Positions 29,901 to 41,900 of a DNA stretch of 64,000 nucleotides are shown piece by piece; position 1 is the stretch's first letter, and each line of letters opens with the position of its first letter. The translations under genes and the position numbers were made by a program. Source of the DNA: Nilaparvata lugens (Eukaryota; Arthropoda; Insecta; Hemiptera; Delphacidae); contig NC_052506.1 in NCBI RefSeq assembly GCF_014356525.2, forward strand, positions 22,148,707-22,212,706, read 5' to 3'. A model generated the notes under the pieces. It did no database searches and was not told the origin of the DNA. It was given only the letters and a program-made list of their open reading frames with translations.

Positions 29901-32900
29901 GTGCCTTTTATTTAAGTTTTTTAATTTAGTGTAAAATAATCTAGTTTTTATCAATTTTAAGTCTTATTTGTTTATAAAACTACTACTCACATGGTGGTTT
30001 CATATTTAAATTGATATCTTTTCTTTTATTTATTAGATCTATACCTATCTATTATTTTTGTTTTTCTTTTGTTAGTAAATCTTTGTCAAGCATTATATTA
30101 TATATCTTGCTTTTAGTTGTAAGTATTTTGGTCTTCTGTATTTACGAATTAATTAATTTGTCTGTGGTATTCGGTCTTGATATCACATCAGATTTCATTG
30201 TAATTTCTAATTATTCCCAAAACCCCATTTGCTTTTGTAGGTTTTCTATTATTTTTATTTATAGACAGATGAGCGCAAAATTGGGTTAAAAAATGTTTAT
30301 TTTCTTAATCTGTTGAAAATATATAATATTTGTTGTTTATTGTACAGATTTATCATGAGGATATCCTTCCTCCCCAAATCCTCTGATAGATAATTTAAAA
30401 ATTTATATCGACTTTCAAACTTATATCCATGTGTTTCAACAAATGACTAGTTGAGAATAATTTTAAAAGAATGTTACTTGAGTAGTAGTATGAAAATCTC
30501 CCCTTCAGTTTTTTAGTTTCATTTATTTTACTACTTATGTTTAAGTTTGCATTTTAGATTATTTATAATAATATATTTGTAATAATTAGGATACCAAATC
30601 AGATATGGATTTGGACTGAAGTAGCCTATAAACTGGAAGAGGGGCAGTATTGGGCATTAGGCCCGCCGCAAAGTAGACCTATGCTAATCCACGAAAAGCA
30701 ACCCACGCCGTGGGATGTTTTGGAAACCATTGCTATAGAATTATTCATAATAAATCAGCTGACAAGTGGATTATTCATTGCATGTATTATTATCATTACA
30801 CAGATGTCTGGAGAAGCCTGGCAATGGTTTACAAAACATCCCAAGGCGTGAGTTGCTTTTCGTGGATTAGCGTGGGTCTATTTAGCGGCGGGCCTTAGCC
30901 TGTTCTGCAAATCTTCTCTTGAGTTTTTTTACTGTCGTATTTATTTTCAAAATTATTTGTTCCATTGCAAAAACAACTACAGCGGCAAACTGTGTAAACT
31001 ATATTTCACAAGTAGTAGCATCTGAAAATTTCCTCTTGAGTTATTGTTATATTATTTGAAATTGTTTGTTTCAGTGCAAGAACACTACAGTGGCAATCGG
31101 TCGCGAAACGCAATAGTGCGCGAAGACTTTCCAAAGGCACTCGATGAGCAGAAGAGAGAAGAAGAGGAGGCGATGGCTCGCTACCTGCAAATGACTCGGC
31201 TCCAGTCAGTAGAACAGAACCACTCACAACTAAACTATCAATTATTGAGATTCATTTCAAACTGGCAGCATTAAGGTAACCTTTTAATCTGTCAGTTTGA
31301 AGTGAATCTCACTTTAGACACTTTTTGAGTGGAAGTGTGTATAATTTTGAACGGAACCGATCAGTTTTGTGCAACTCATTCGGATAAATGATGTTTTGTC
31401 AAGATTAATGTCTTAGTACCCTACTTTAGTGTAAAGAACCGTTGAATAAAGCTCAGCCAAGACCTATAATAGGCTATAAACGTGTTTGAAGAAGAAAATT
31501 GACTAGACAAGGGAAGAATATATAGTAGCCCCCCATAGTTGTACAGTATTTTCAGTGTTTTTTTATAGAACTTGAAATTAAAATTGATTATTAATGTAGC
31601 TGGAAAATACTGATGTATGTCAAAATACGAATACAAGATGGATGTAATACAAAAAATTATATGAAACATATTGACATGATACAGTCGATGAAAATGTCGA
31701 ATCTACAGATGGAAATAAATTGGAAGTTGCTTTTGTTCAAATGCTAATTAATGAATAATAAATTATTATTAAACGAAAATCCTAATTAACTGCTGTAAAT
31801 CATCCCGAAGAATTCTGCTACTGCAAATATTGACAACAGTGTAAACAGCTAATGGAAATTCGATGTGCGCTACTATACAAAATCATTTGTCAGCCCGGGA
31901 ACCGAACCCACTACCTACCATGTTTTGTCAAGATTGATGCCTGAGGTACCGTACTTGAGTGTAATGAACCTCTGAATAAAGCTTAGCCAAGACCTATAAT
32001 AGGCTATAGACGTGTTTGAAGAAGAAAATTGACTAGACAAGGGAAAATGTAGGACACCCTTCTAATTCGAATTTCCATCTTGCTGTTTACCCTGTTGTCA
32101 ATATTCGCAGTAGCAGAAGTCTTCGGGGTGATTACAGCATTTAATTGGGATTTTCGTTTAATAATAATTGAAATGTCGAATCTTAGACATTCAAATTTGA
32201 AGGGAACGTCAAGCCAGTTGAATATTCTAGATCGTAGATGCTTAGCAGGTGAACACACAAACTTACGAAATTATATTTCAAAAATATATCATTTTTAAGA
32301 AATCTGGACTTTGATTTGCTGGGACAAAGACCTTTACCACTTACTTAATTTTATAATCTTTGTTGTATGTGTTTTTTTTCAAATATTTCGTTTATATATA
32401 TTTTTTCTTTTTTTCTAATTAACAGAGAAGAGAGAGATGCAAGACTGGCGAAGGAGTTTGAACAACGAATAAAGCTGGAAGAAGAAGAGAAACTACGAAG
32501 ACGGCTACATGAAGACGAGGCAATAGCAAGTCAAATTCAAGTAAGTTTGAATAAATTATCTACTTCTATTTGAAGATAACTAAAATATGATCTTTAAACA
32601 AAATATTTAAATTTTTAATGGGTGATCCTATTTTAGGTGGCCACTAACGACAGGACAAATGTTTCGATCATGTTGTGTCATCAGCAAGAGGCTTCGAACT
32701 AAAACAGTATTTGACGACAGCTTCTAACATAGAATAAACAACTAATAACAATAAATTGGAAAATTACAAACTATTATGATACAATAGTTATTTGTGCAAC
32801 TAGTGCCAAAGTTACAGTTTGCTGCACCGAAAGAAACGTTTACGCACGAGCCTTAGGCGAGGGCGGAATGGTTTCTTGAGTGCAGCAGAGGAACTTTGCG

Positions 32901-35900
32901 CACTTATTTCACATTAAATTTTTCCTACAGTTACCATTGAATATGAGAAGTGGTTGATTATGGGTAAAATGATGGCTGAAATCCATCAAATGTTTGTCTG
33001 TATAATTTTGTTATTAATAACAACTTTAATTTATTAAACTTGATAATCCAATTGAAAATTAATAATCGATCATTTATTCAAATTAAAATTAAATTAATCC
33101 AATTAATTTGAAAATTTAAATAATTTGAGTAAATCTTAATTTCTAAATAATTTTCCAACCAATCAATTTATAAATGAAAAAATATTATTTGAAATAATGA
33201 ATAATTAATACTCAAAGTGTGTTTTCTCCGCATTGGCCGTTTCCTTCGGCAAAACTCAGACTTCCTCCTAAGCACGGCAGCTTAGGATAACTTCTACGAG
33301 GAATTCGTTCCAGTTCAAGCTGTTCTGGATCGTCTTCTATTCTCTTGTCAGTCTTGGTCTTACCACGCTGTGATCTCTCGGGGGGCCTTCAACCTTAGAA
33401 GGTTCCGTTGATAGTACTCTGCTGCTTCAACATCTCTACTGTGCACTCACAGTATTCGTCGTAGAAGGTCGTCTGGAGTTCAACTTCATCGGGTGTTCAA
33501 TCCATTTGAACACATACTTGGTGGACATCCATGTTCACAAGTCTACAAGTCGAGGCTGGTCGCACTTTGTCCTCTCCTGGGCATTCCTACTTCTTCAATT
33601 CAACATGTCTCAAGCTGAGTAATTTTATATTTTATCCTCAATTTCATTTTGTATTTTTTTAGGCCTTTTTGTCATAATCTCCCGTTTAATGTGTGTTATT
33701 ACTGGACTCACAATTAATCGTTCAATATATTTGAAACATCGCATTTTGAAGCTTCACCTTTGCTTCATATTTTGAACAGCAATTTTCATTGCAAATTCAA
33801 TTTTTACATAACCTTACCTTGAAGCCACAGCGCTTCAGTGAACTTTTCAGTTCTTCCTAATTATGTTTATTGTATTATAAGCATTCTAAGTATTGCTTTA
33901 CTAGTTCTGGTAATAGCTATTACAAATTTTCGGACTTGTCATTACATCGCCTTTCGGCGTATATTTCATTATAACCTATATTTTGTAAATCCCAATTTAC
34001 ATAAGCATTCCAAGTATTGTGTTATTAGTTTTGGCACAAGCCATTTCATATTGTGATCTTGTCACTACATCGCCTTTCGGCGTATATTTCATTATAACCT
34101 TATCATATATACCAATTTACATAAGCATTCTAAGTATTGCTTTACTAGTTTTGATACAAGCCATTACAAATTTGGACTTGTCATTGCATCGCTCTTCAGC
34201 GTATATTTCTTTTGTGTAATCTGTTTTGTTTACATTTCCATTTACATAACCTACTTTGTTTTACAACGTTTTATTTGCTAGCCTATGTGTAACCTTGCTA
34301 CAGATCTTTTCCTATTGCAGTTATTACAATAATTAGCCCTTGCTATTATTATTTTCTTTATTCAAGTCACATTTTTACTAGTTTTGAATCTACTGACTTA
34401 GTAATTTGATTAAGTTGCTACCGCAATATAGCGTTCAAATAATTGTGCTATTGTTCTGATGTGTGTAATAATTATGTATTGATGAGCTTTCTACCAATTT
34501 TAGACAGCACTAAATAATTTTCATTTTTACCAACATTTTTGTCAACTTATGTTTTCTACGATTGAGACGTTTCAAGTCTTATCTCGATTTATTCAAGACT
34601 CAAATCGATCTAATCAATTCAAGCATTTTGTTAGCATCTTGCGCATACCCTGTTTTACATATCATCCTATATTGTATTATTCTTTTTTGTTGTACTAATT
34701 AACCTTTGTATTTACAGCTAATGTTCTCTGTAGATATTTTGTATACCTATTGAATTATCAAATTGTTTTGTCTTTACGAATTTGGTCTAGTACCTAAATT
34801 AAATTTTCATAAAGCAATTCACCCCTTTGAAAATTATATTTTCTTAATAATTCATGGTCAATTTGAGTAGTAGGCATTAAAATAACTTTGCAATTTATCT
34901 AATTTCATACAATTATTTTAAAGTCAATTTTGTATTTGAGATACATCAAATTCTCTTTTTTCTGCTTTGTGCTTATGTGCCCATCTGAAATCTAGTTACA
35001 GCAACTGCTGTTTTTGTTCATATAAATTTTTTACTATTTTCTGTTGTTTATTAAATTGAATATTGTTAACCAATCTTTTAATTTGGTGTCTTACCCTTTT
35101 TTCTTAGCTACTATCAGAGTTACCATTTTGCCTCCAAGCTGCAATCAGTCTTGCAAGCACAGTGGTTACTCATCTCGGATATGTGGAATTTCGTCCATGC
35201 AAGTAATAAGACTTATTTATTTCTTACTCATCATTTTTATTCATTCGGCTCATTGCCACACAAATAAGATACAGTCCACTAATTTCTCTTGGACAAATTC
35301 TTCAGTTACAGTTTGCTGCACCGAAAGAAACGTTTACGCACGAGCCTTAGGCGAGGGCGGAATGGTTTCTTGAGTGCAGCAGAGGAACTTTGCGCACTTA
35401 TTTCACATTAAATTTTTCCTACAGTTACCATTGAATATGAGAAGTGGTTGATTATGGGTAAAATGATGGCTGAAATCCATCAAATGTTTGTCTGTATAAT
35501 TTTGTTATTAATAACAACTTTAATTTATTAAACTTGATAATCCAATTGAAAATTAATAATCGATCATTTATTCAAATTAAAAATTAAATTAATCCAATTA
35601 ATTTGAAAATTTAAATAATTTTGAGTAAATCTTAATTTCTAAATAATTTTTCAACCAATCAATTTATAAATGAAAAAATATTATTTGAAATAATGAATAA
35701 TTAATATTCAAAATGTATGATTTAATAAGTTCTCATTTTTATGTATTTGAAAATCAGGAAAAATATAGATAAAACAAATTCGTATTCAAAATACACGCCA
35801 ACAATGTCAACAGCTGATTGGGATGGCTGCAAGATAATACGCAAAGTATTAAGAGTACGCAAAGTAATACTTTGCGCACTAGAGCGGAAAAGTGATTCTT

Positions 35901-38900
35901 TGCGTTCTGTAATCAGTACAGGAATGGTCAGGTCACTTTTCAAGGTAACTGTAGGAGAATATAATTTAACCTCAAATAAAGTAGCGAAGAAAAAATAAAC
36001 ATCCAAAAAAACTAAGATAAAAAACCTGACCTCTAAAACACTTGTTCGAAGCCTTTCGCTGTGATGACAATGTATGAGGACATGTGTGTACACACATATT
36101 TAATGCCACATCTACATGTTGGCCCAATGAAGGCCAATGTCGACCAGCGCCAGTGTGTGGATGGGTGGTTTGCCAGCGCGGGCATTCATTGACCTACCTA
36201 AGGAATTGCACCTTTACCTGGCTGGTTAATCACCTTTAGCACGCTGGTTTGCTAGCGCTGGCCTTCATTGGCTTTCTTAAGGAATTGCACGTTTACCAGG
36301 CTGGGCCAATATGTGGCTGTGGCATTACACACTTGTCCTACACAGACACAGAGAGCGGTCAGTCGTTATGAGTTCTGTGGTCATTACAGATCTGCTCAAA
36401 TAGGATAAAGAAAGAACAGCAGTGAGACCATAATATTATTTATAGTATTTTTAAACAAAACCCCCTACAAAACAATGACTAATAAAGGTTTTTCACTTTG
36501 TTCAACTAGGAGAAGGAGCTGCAACGAACAAAAGAGGTGGGGGGCAAGAATCGACACCTGTCGGCAGCTGTTGGAAGCTCGCAAACGGCGCTAGCAACGG
36601 CATGTTTGGGCGATGTAAACAGTGTCGGTCTGCCCCTGCCTGCGCAACTCCCTCCGCCCATTACGCATGCGCACAAAAACACCCATCAACAACAGCATCA
36701 CCAACATCATTTGCAACAACTCACCAAACAGTTTAGGTCGGTAGAATGTTGGTTCTTGTTGAGACTGAAGCTTAATCTAGTTGTAGGCTTGTGCTTGGGT
36801 GCAACGTGTCTGTAAGGGTGGCCACTAACGACAGAACAAGTGTGTTTACACTGATGCTCGTCATACATGTTGTTTCATCAGTGGAAGGCTTCGAACAAAA
36901 ATTTTGAGGTTAACTCAATTCTGTATCACAATGATATTTTTCAGAGGTTTATTTATTGTTTTATTGTTGGAATTTGCTGTCAAATTTCGTTCGAAGCCTC
37001 TCTTCTTTGTTCAAAGACATGTGTGTAGGCCTACACTTGTCCTGTCGTTAGTGGTCACCCTAATGTTGAAAAATTTATCACAAAAAGCAGTGTTTTGACG
37101 CTGGCTTTGTAAGGCAAAGGTCCTGGGTTCGAATCTCGGCCGTGCAGGATATCTTTCTCGGGTCACTCCTGTGTTTCGGATGGAATCGCTAAAGACGATT
37201 TATCACTTATCAGTATCAGAGTTAGTGACCGGTACAGGGAAGGTATAATTCCCATTAGTTTTAATGGGACTATTCCCAATCAGCCACGCCGATTCGTTAA
37301 ATCACGTCAAATGCCCTGAAATTAATCACGTGCGACGTGAAAAACTGATTCCAGATCAACAAGGTCACTCGATAATTTCGATATACGAGTATAAGTATTT
37401 AGTTGTATCGATATCATGTACAGCAACTCACCAAACAGATTAGGCTGGTCGATTTTTTTGTAGCTGTAGCTAAATAATATATACCAGGTATATAGGAGGT
37501 CCTGCTGTAGCTAAATAGAGTTGTAGACTTGTACTTGGGTGATGGTCTTTACCACCTTTACTTGGGTAATGTTGGAAAGTTTATCAATCACGTGAGCTAT
37601 ACATTCCGCACCATGAGAGGTGGCCCTTGGTTTTCATTGTTTCAAAAGGTCAGCCAGGGCGGTAACTATATCCCGTGTTTACTTTGCTCATATAATTGAT
37701 GTATTAATTCAAGAATTGAACCGGAAAGAAGCGACTTGAATATCGTCATTCATATTTTTAAATTCATTCAAGAAGTTACTTTCTACAGTATTTCAATAAA
37801 ACTCTGAAAAGATGAAAGCTCAATTATTGAAGAATGAGAGTAGTTGTTCAAAAGATTTACTAAGTGATTGAAAGAATAAGACTTTGATATTTTCAATACC
37901 ACTTTTATTTATTCGAAAATGAATTCATAACTCAGAACCAGGTTTCATGGTAATACCTACCACATCTTCAGCTGAACTAATATGTTTGTTGTTGTTGTTG
38001 TTGGAGGAACAGGAAATTCAATTTTAGGTTATGTGTTGGGATTGTAAAAGGGAAGGAGAATGAAAGTTGTTAGTGTGAATGGATGGATTAATGATGAAAT
38101 TAAACTATGCTAATATTTGTAGAATGGAAAATTACATTGTAAATGGAAATCTAACAACTTTCATCCTCCTTCCCTTTTACAATCCCAACACATAACCTAA
38201 AATTGAATATCCTGTTCCTCCAACAACAACAACAAACAGATTAGTTCAGCTGAAGATGTGGTAGGTATTACCATGAAACCTGGTTCTGAATTATGAATTA
38301 ATTTTCGAATAAATAAAAGTGGTATTGACAATATCAACGTCTTATTCTTTCAATTATGGAGAAATACCACAACATCTCATACCATACAATCAAATTTATT
38401 AAGTGAGTTAAACCATAGATAAGATAAGATAAGATTGCATAAGAAGATATCCCATGCTATAGGGCTTCTATGTTCCAAATTTCAATGTTAACTCGAGCTG
38501 ATATTCCACGTAGTTGTTTTTAGTGAAGCTATGTGACGCTGATAGTCTCTCATACTGTGCCGTTCTTACACTCTCACCTGGCCAAAACAGTAGTAGTCGA
38601 TAGAAATCGGCTTTAGATAACAAAAAATCTGCTTGAAATTTGGAAAATTAAAGACCTATACACGACCTATAAACAACAACCCATGAGAACATCTTCTTAT
38701 ACTATCTTTTCTCTATGGTTGTACTGAATAATTTGAAAGATTATTTCGAAGTGAAAAGAATGTTAATTCAATGAAAACATATCTGTATAATACGGAGATA
38801 GTGGTAACCCGACCCTAAGGTTAACTTACCATTACTACTTGTAAGTTGCCATATTAGTGACCCAATTATTTCTAATTGAATGAAGTATTCTCTATATTGT

Positions 38901-41900
38901 GTGAAAAACTAATTTTTGATTTCTTTTTAGAGCTACCAATGTACAGGAGGATCTAGACGAACCAGATCTGACCGATTTGGAGTTCCAAGAAGAAATGATG
39001 CGACAAATGCAAGAGAAAAAAGATGAGGTAAAAATATTTGACATATAATAATTTAAACTAATTAGAAATCAACTTTGAACTGTCAGCAGTGGTGTTATTA
39101 AGGATAAATTCTGGCAAATTGAAGTCTATCCTACTTCAATAAGAATTATTATTTTATCTTTCTTAGCCTGCTTTTTGTTCAATTGTTAGCCTGTTTTTCG
39201 TTCAATTGTTTTGCATGTTTACAAATTGATTTTGTTACTTATCTGAAAGTAAAGATGATATCATAAAGAGAACTTTTCATTGATTGACTCACTCTTGGAT
39301 GTTTTTAATGACAAAATATGTTAACTCTGATTACTTCATTCATGGACACTGGTTTTAATGACAAAACATGCATTGAAAACTATTATAGTTCAATACAAAC
39401 ATTTTACAGTATTTTTTCAAAATACTTTTTTGTATTACAAAATATAAATTATTACAAATCGAGATCATAGCATTTCACTCCTGATATGGATTCAAGATGC
39501 TTTGTCGGCATTTAAGTAAAAGTTTGAAAATTCACCTGAATGTCTCTCAATTAAATTTTGTTTTTGATTAGTTTATTCTTTTGTTTCCTCCTGAATTATT
39601 TCCGGATTATAATCCCGCCAGTAGGCGTTTGGACGATTGATTTTTTATCAAATCACCCTCTCACTCTCCATTATCCACAAAAGCTCATTTGGGCATCATC
39701 TGTAATAATGCATCTCTGAATTATATTTTGTTTCGTGTTTTGTCAATTTTTTTGTTTTCCAGTTTCAGTTTTTGTTTGAAGCCTGCTGTAATAATCTATC
39801 TCTGAATTATATTTTGTTTCTGTTTTGCAAATTCTTTTGTTTTACAGTTTTAGTTTTTGTTTGAAGTCTGATGTTTTGTGCAATTGAGAAGTGATTTAGT
39901 GGCTGTTTGGCGGTCGGCGAGTGTAAGGCTGGTTCACATTGATTGCAAAACTGTGACTAGAGTTACACTCGTCAATTGCTGCAGCTCTTTCTGCCTGCTC
40001 ACTGACAACACTTCAAGCTGCCAACGTTAGGCTATAGTTTTTAGTTATATTTATTAAAATAGATAAATTTGAGTTTGAAATTCTTAGATTCAGCTTATTA
40101 AGTTTAGTGGTTGGTTAAAATGGATGTATTTCAATTTGTAATCAATACAATCAGTAATTTAATTATTTTAGTATATACTTTTAGTCTCTCGTCTTTTTTG
40201 ATCATTTTGAACATATCACGTTCAGTTCGTTTGTCAAAGTGGACACGCAGATTAAAAATCAATCAATTCTTTTTATTTTATTTGATAGTTCATTTCCGTT
40301 TTGCTTTTCTTATTTGTTTTTGATTATCATTTAATCTCTGATCCTTGTTGGCTTACATCTATTTGTTCATTATATTTATTCATTTAGTTTGTTTAGTTTA
40401 TACTTAGTTACTCAAGTAGATTAAAACCTTATTGTATTTTAGTTAATATTTTATCGTTCATTATTTTATTATAGTTTGCTTTATAACCTAATTGAATTTG
40501 TCAAAAATGTTTCATATGTTGTAGCCTCACTGCATCAATGATTATTGTGCTCTTAGAACAAATGTTATTAACTGTAATGATCTGTACTGTATCGGTTTAA
40601 AACTCAATTATTGATTTCTCTTTACAATAAAATGATTGTTCTTCCAATTCTTCATAATTATCAATTTTATTTCTCCCAAACACTGCACTGTACCGATTGT
40701 ATTGTTCTGTAGTTTTTCTATGATTTTTCTTACATTTGTGGTATATATATTTTTTCTATTTATTTTGTATATGAATTCTCTAATTTAAAATGTTCCATTC
40801 TCATTTATTTTAATAGTACCGTTCTTGCAAACTTTGTTGCAGCTTTCTTTTGATAACCGTTATTGTAAATAATACGTTCTGATAAACGCAAGTTCAAATA
40901 CTTGACATATTTCAGTGATATCAAGAAGTGATCGACTTATCAAGATTAATTTTGTTTTAAGCATCTGACAAGATCTATCTACCTGTAATCACGTGTTATT
41001 TGAAATAAAAAAAATATACTATTTAATAATACTACAATAAAGTTTTTCATTGTTATTGATCGGCATACATACATGCTATATTACATAGGAAGTATGAACT
41101 GTTGAAACAAAATTTATTTCTAAGGAGAGTGATTGATTGTTGTATTGATGTAGGAATTGGCAAAACTGCTGCAACAACAAGAAGAGGAGATGGACTCGCT
41201 GGGAATGGTAGACAAGGACAGATTGATGGCAATAGAGGCTCAGGACAAGGAACTGGCCAAACTGCTGCAGGATAGGGTGAGTTCAACTATCTAAAGGCTA
41301 ATATTTTAACATTCAGGCAATAGATTAGTTAGTTATATAGATAGATGGATACTTACTTACTTTACGAGTCCGGTAAACACTTCCAAAAAATAGCTGCCGC
41401 AATAGCATTTTCTGAGCCTAACATTAAGTCGGGTGGTAAGCGGGCAGCAATTCAGGTGTTCCTGGTCCTGGACTTCTCCACACATGCAGTTTACGTTCAG
41501 GTAAACCCATTTCACCTTTTTGTATTTGCACTTAGCTACTGCCACCCGCAGCCGATTTAGTGACTTGCATACACTATACGTGAGGCTCCCTCCAGGTGGT
41601 AATGCCTCAGATACAGTGACCCGGGCTTTCTCTTTCAATAGTTGAAGACGGGCCGCTGTAGGAGTTGATTGCATTGAATGGGTCCTAGCCATAAAGCTCT
41701 TTCTTGGCTTGAGACGTTTTACCTGCATTTGATGACCATAAAGAGGGTGCCTAGGGTCGGTTTCCTGCTTTAATCTTTGCACATCACCAGACACTTTTCT
41801 CCTTATAGCAGGAGGTGCTATTCCTGATAGAGGGAACATTTCACCTCTTGTATAATTTTCAGTGTATCCACACTACCAACTTTCCATTACTTACCAATTC

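Larger units (their letters stand above)
16675..31074 (+). other. Intron 2 of the CCDC50 homologue
   Basis: 14.4 kb, the largest intron. It holds repeats at 17060-17780, four or five copies of a 98-bp hairpin element, a TIR pair at 22855-22968, a 629-bp tandem duplication, a purine-rich tract, and a Harbinger-like MITE at 30660-30894. Candidate extra exons lie at 23238-23417 and 28971-29063. A CAT microsatellite is near 18862. The stretches 18580-20960 and 21060-22850 show nothing I can name. Confidence 0.75.
32541..36509 (+). other. Intron 4 of the CCDC50 homologue
   Basis: 4.0 kb, almost entirely transposon-derived: a GGCCACTAACG-type element starting at 32637 with a duplicated 400-bp block around a 2.1-kb unrelated insert, followed by a TIR element at 36101-36326. 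About 180 bp of unique sequence remains before exon 5. Confidence 0.8.
36737..38930 (+). other. Intron 5 of the CCDC50 homologue
   Basis: 2.2 kb. In order: a MITE (36816-37060), a tRNA-derived SINE (about 37085-37395), a degenerate duplicate of the exon 5 end (37425-37590), a foldback element (37893-38331) and another TIR element (38430-38720). Confidence 0.8.

Noticed and set aside
30011..30289. 92-codon hydrophobic frame as a membrane protein
   Set aside because: Phe/Ile/Leu-rich translation of AT-rich DNA with no neighbours, splice sites or motifs; same for 40111-40323 and 27286-27567.
33877..34250. CRISPR-like array
   Set aside because: Only three 120-bp diverged units with no short identical repeats and spacers; a minisatellite in a eukaryotic intron.
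32811..35712. LTR retrotransposon defined by the 400-bp direct repeats
   Set aside because: The repeats lack TG...CA ends, occur singly elsewhere as part of a TIR element, and the interior has no gag/pol frames.
36537..36815. 92-codon plus-strand frame as an independent gene
   Set aside because: It is exon 5 of the CCDC50 homologue read through its donor into the intron.
37085..37170. tRNA gene
   Set aside because: A B box is clear, but no acceptor stem or full cloverleaf can be drawn; tRNA-derived SINE fits better.
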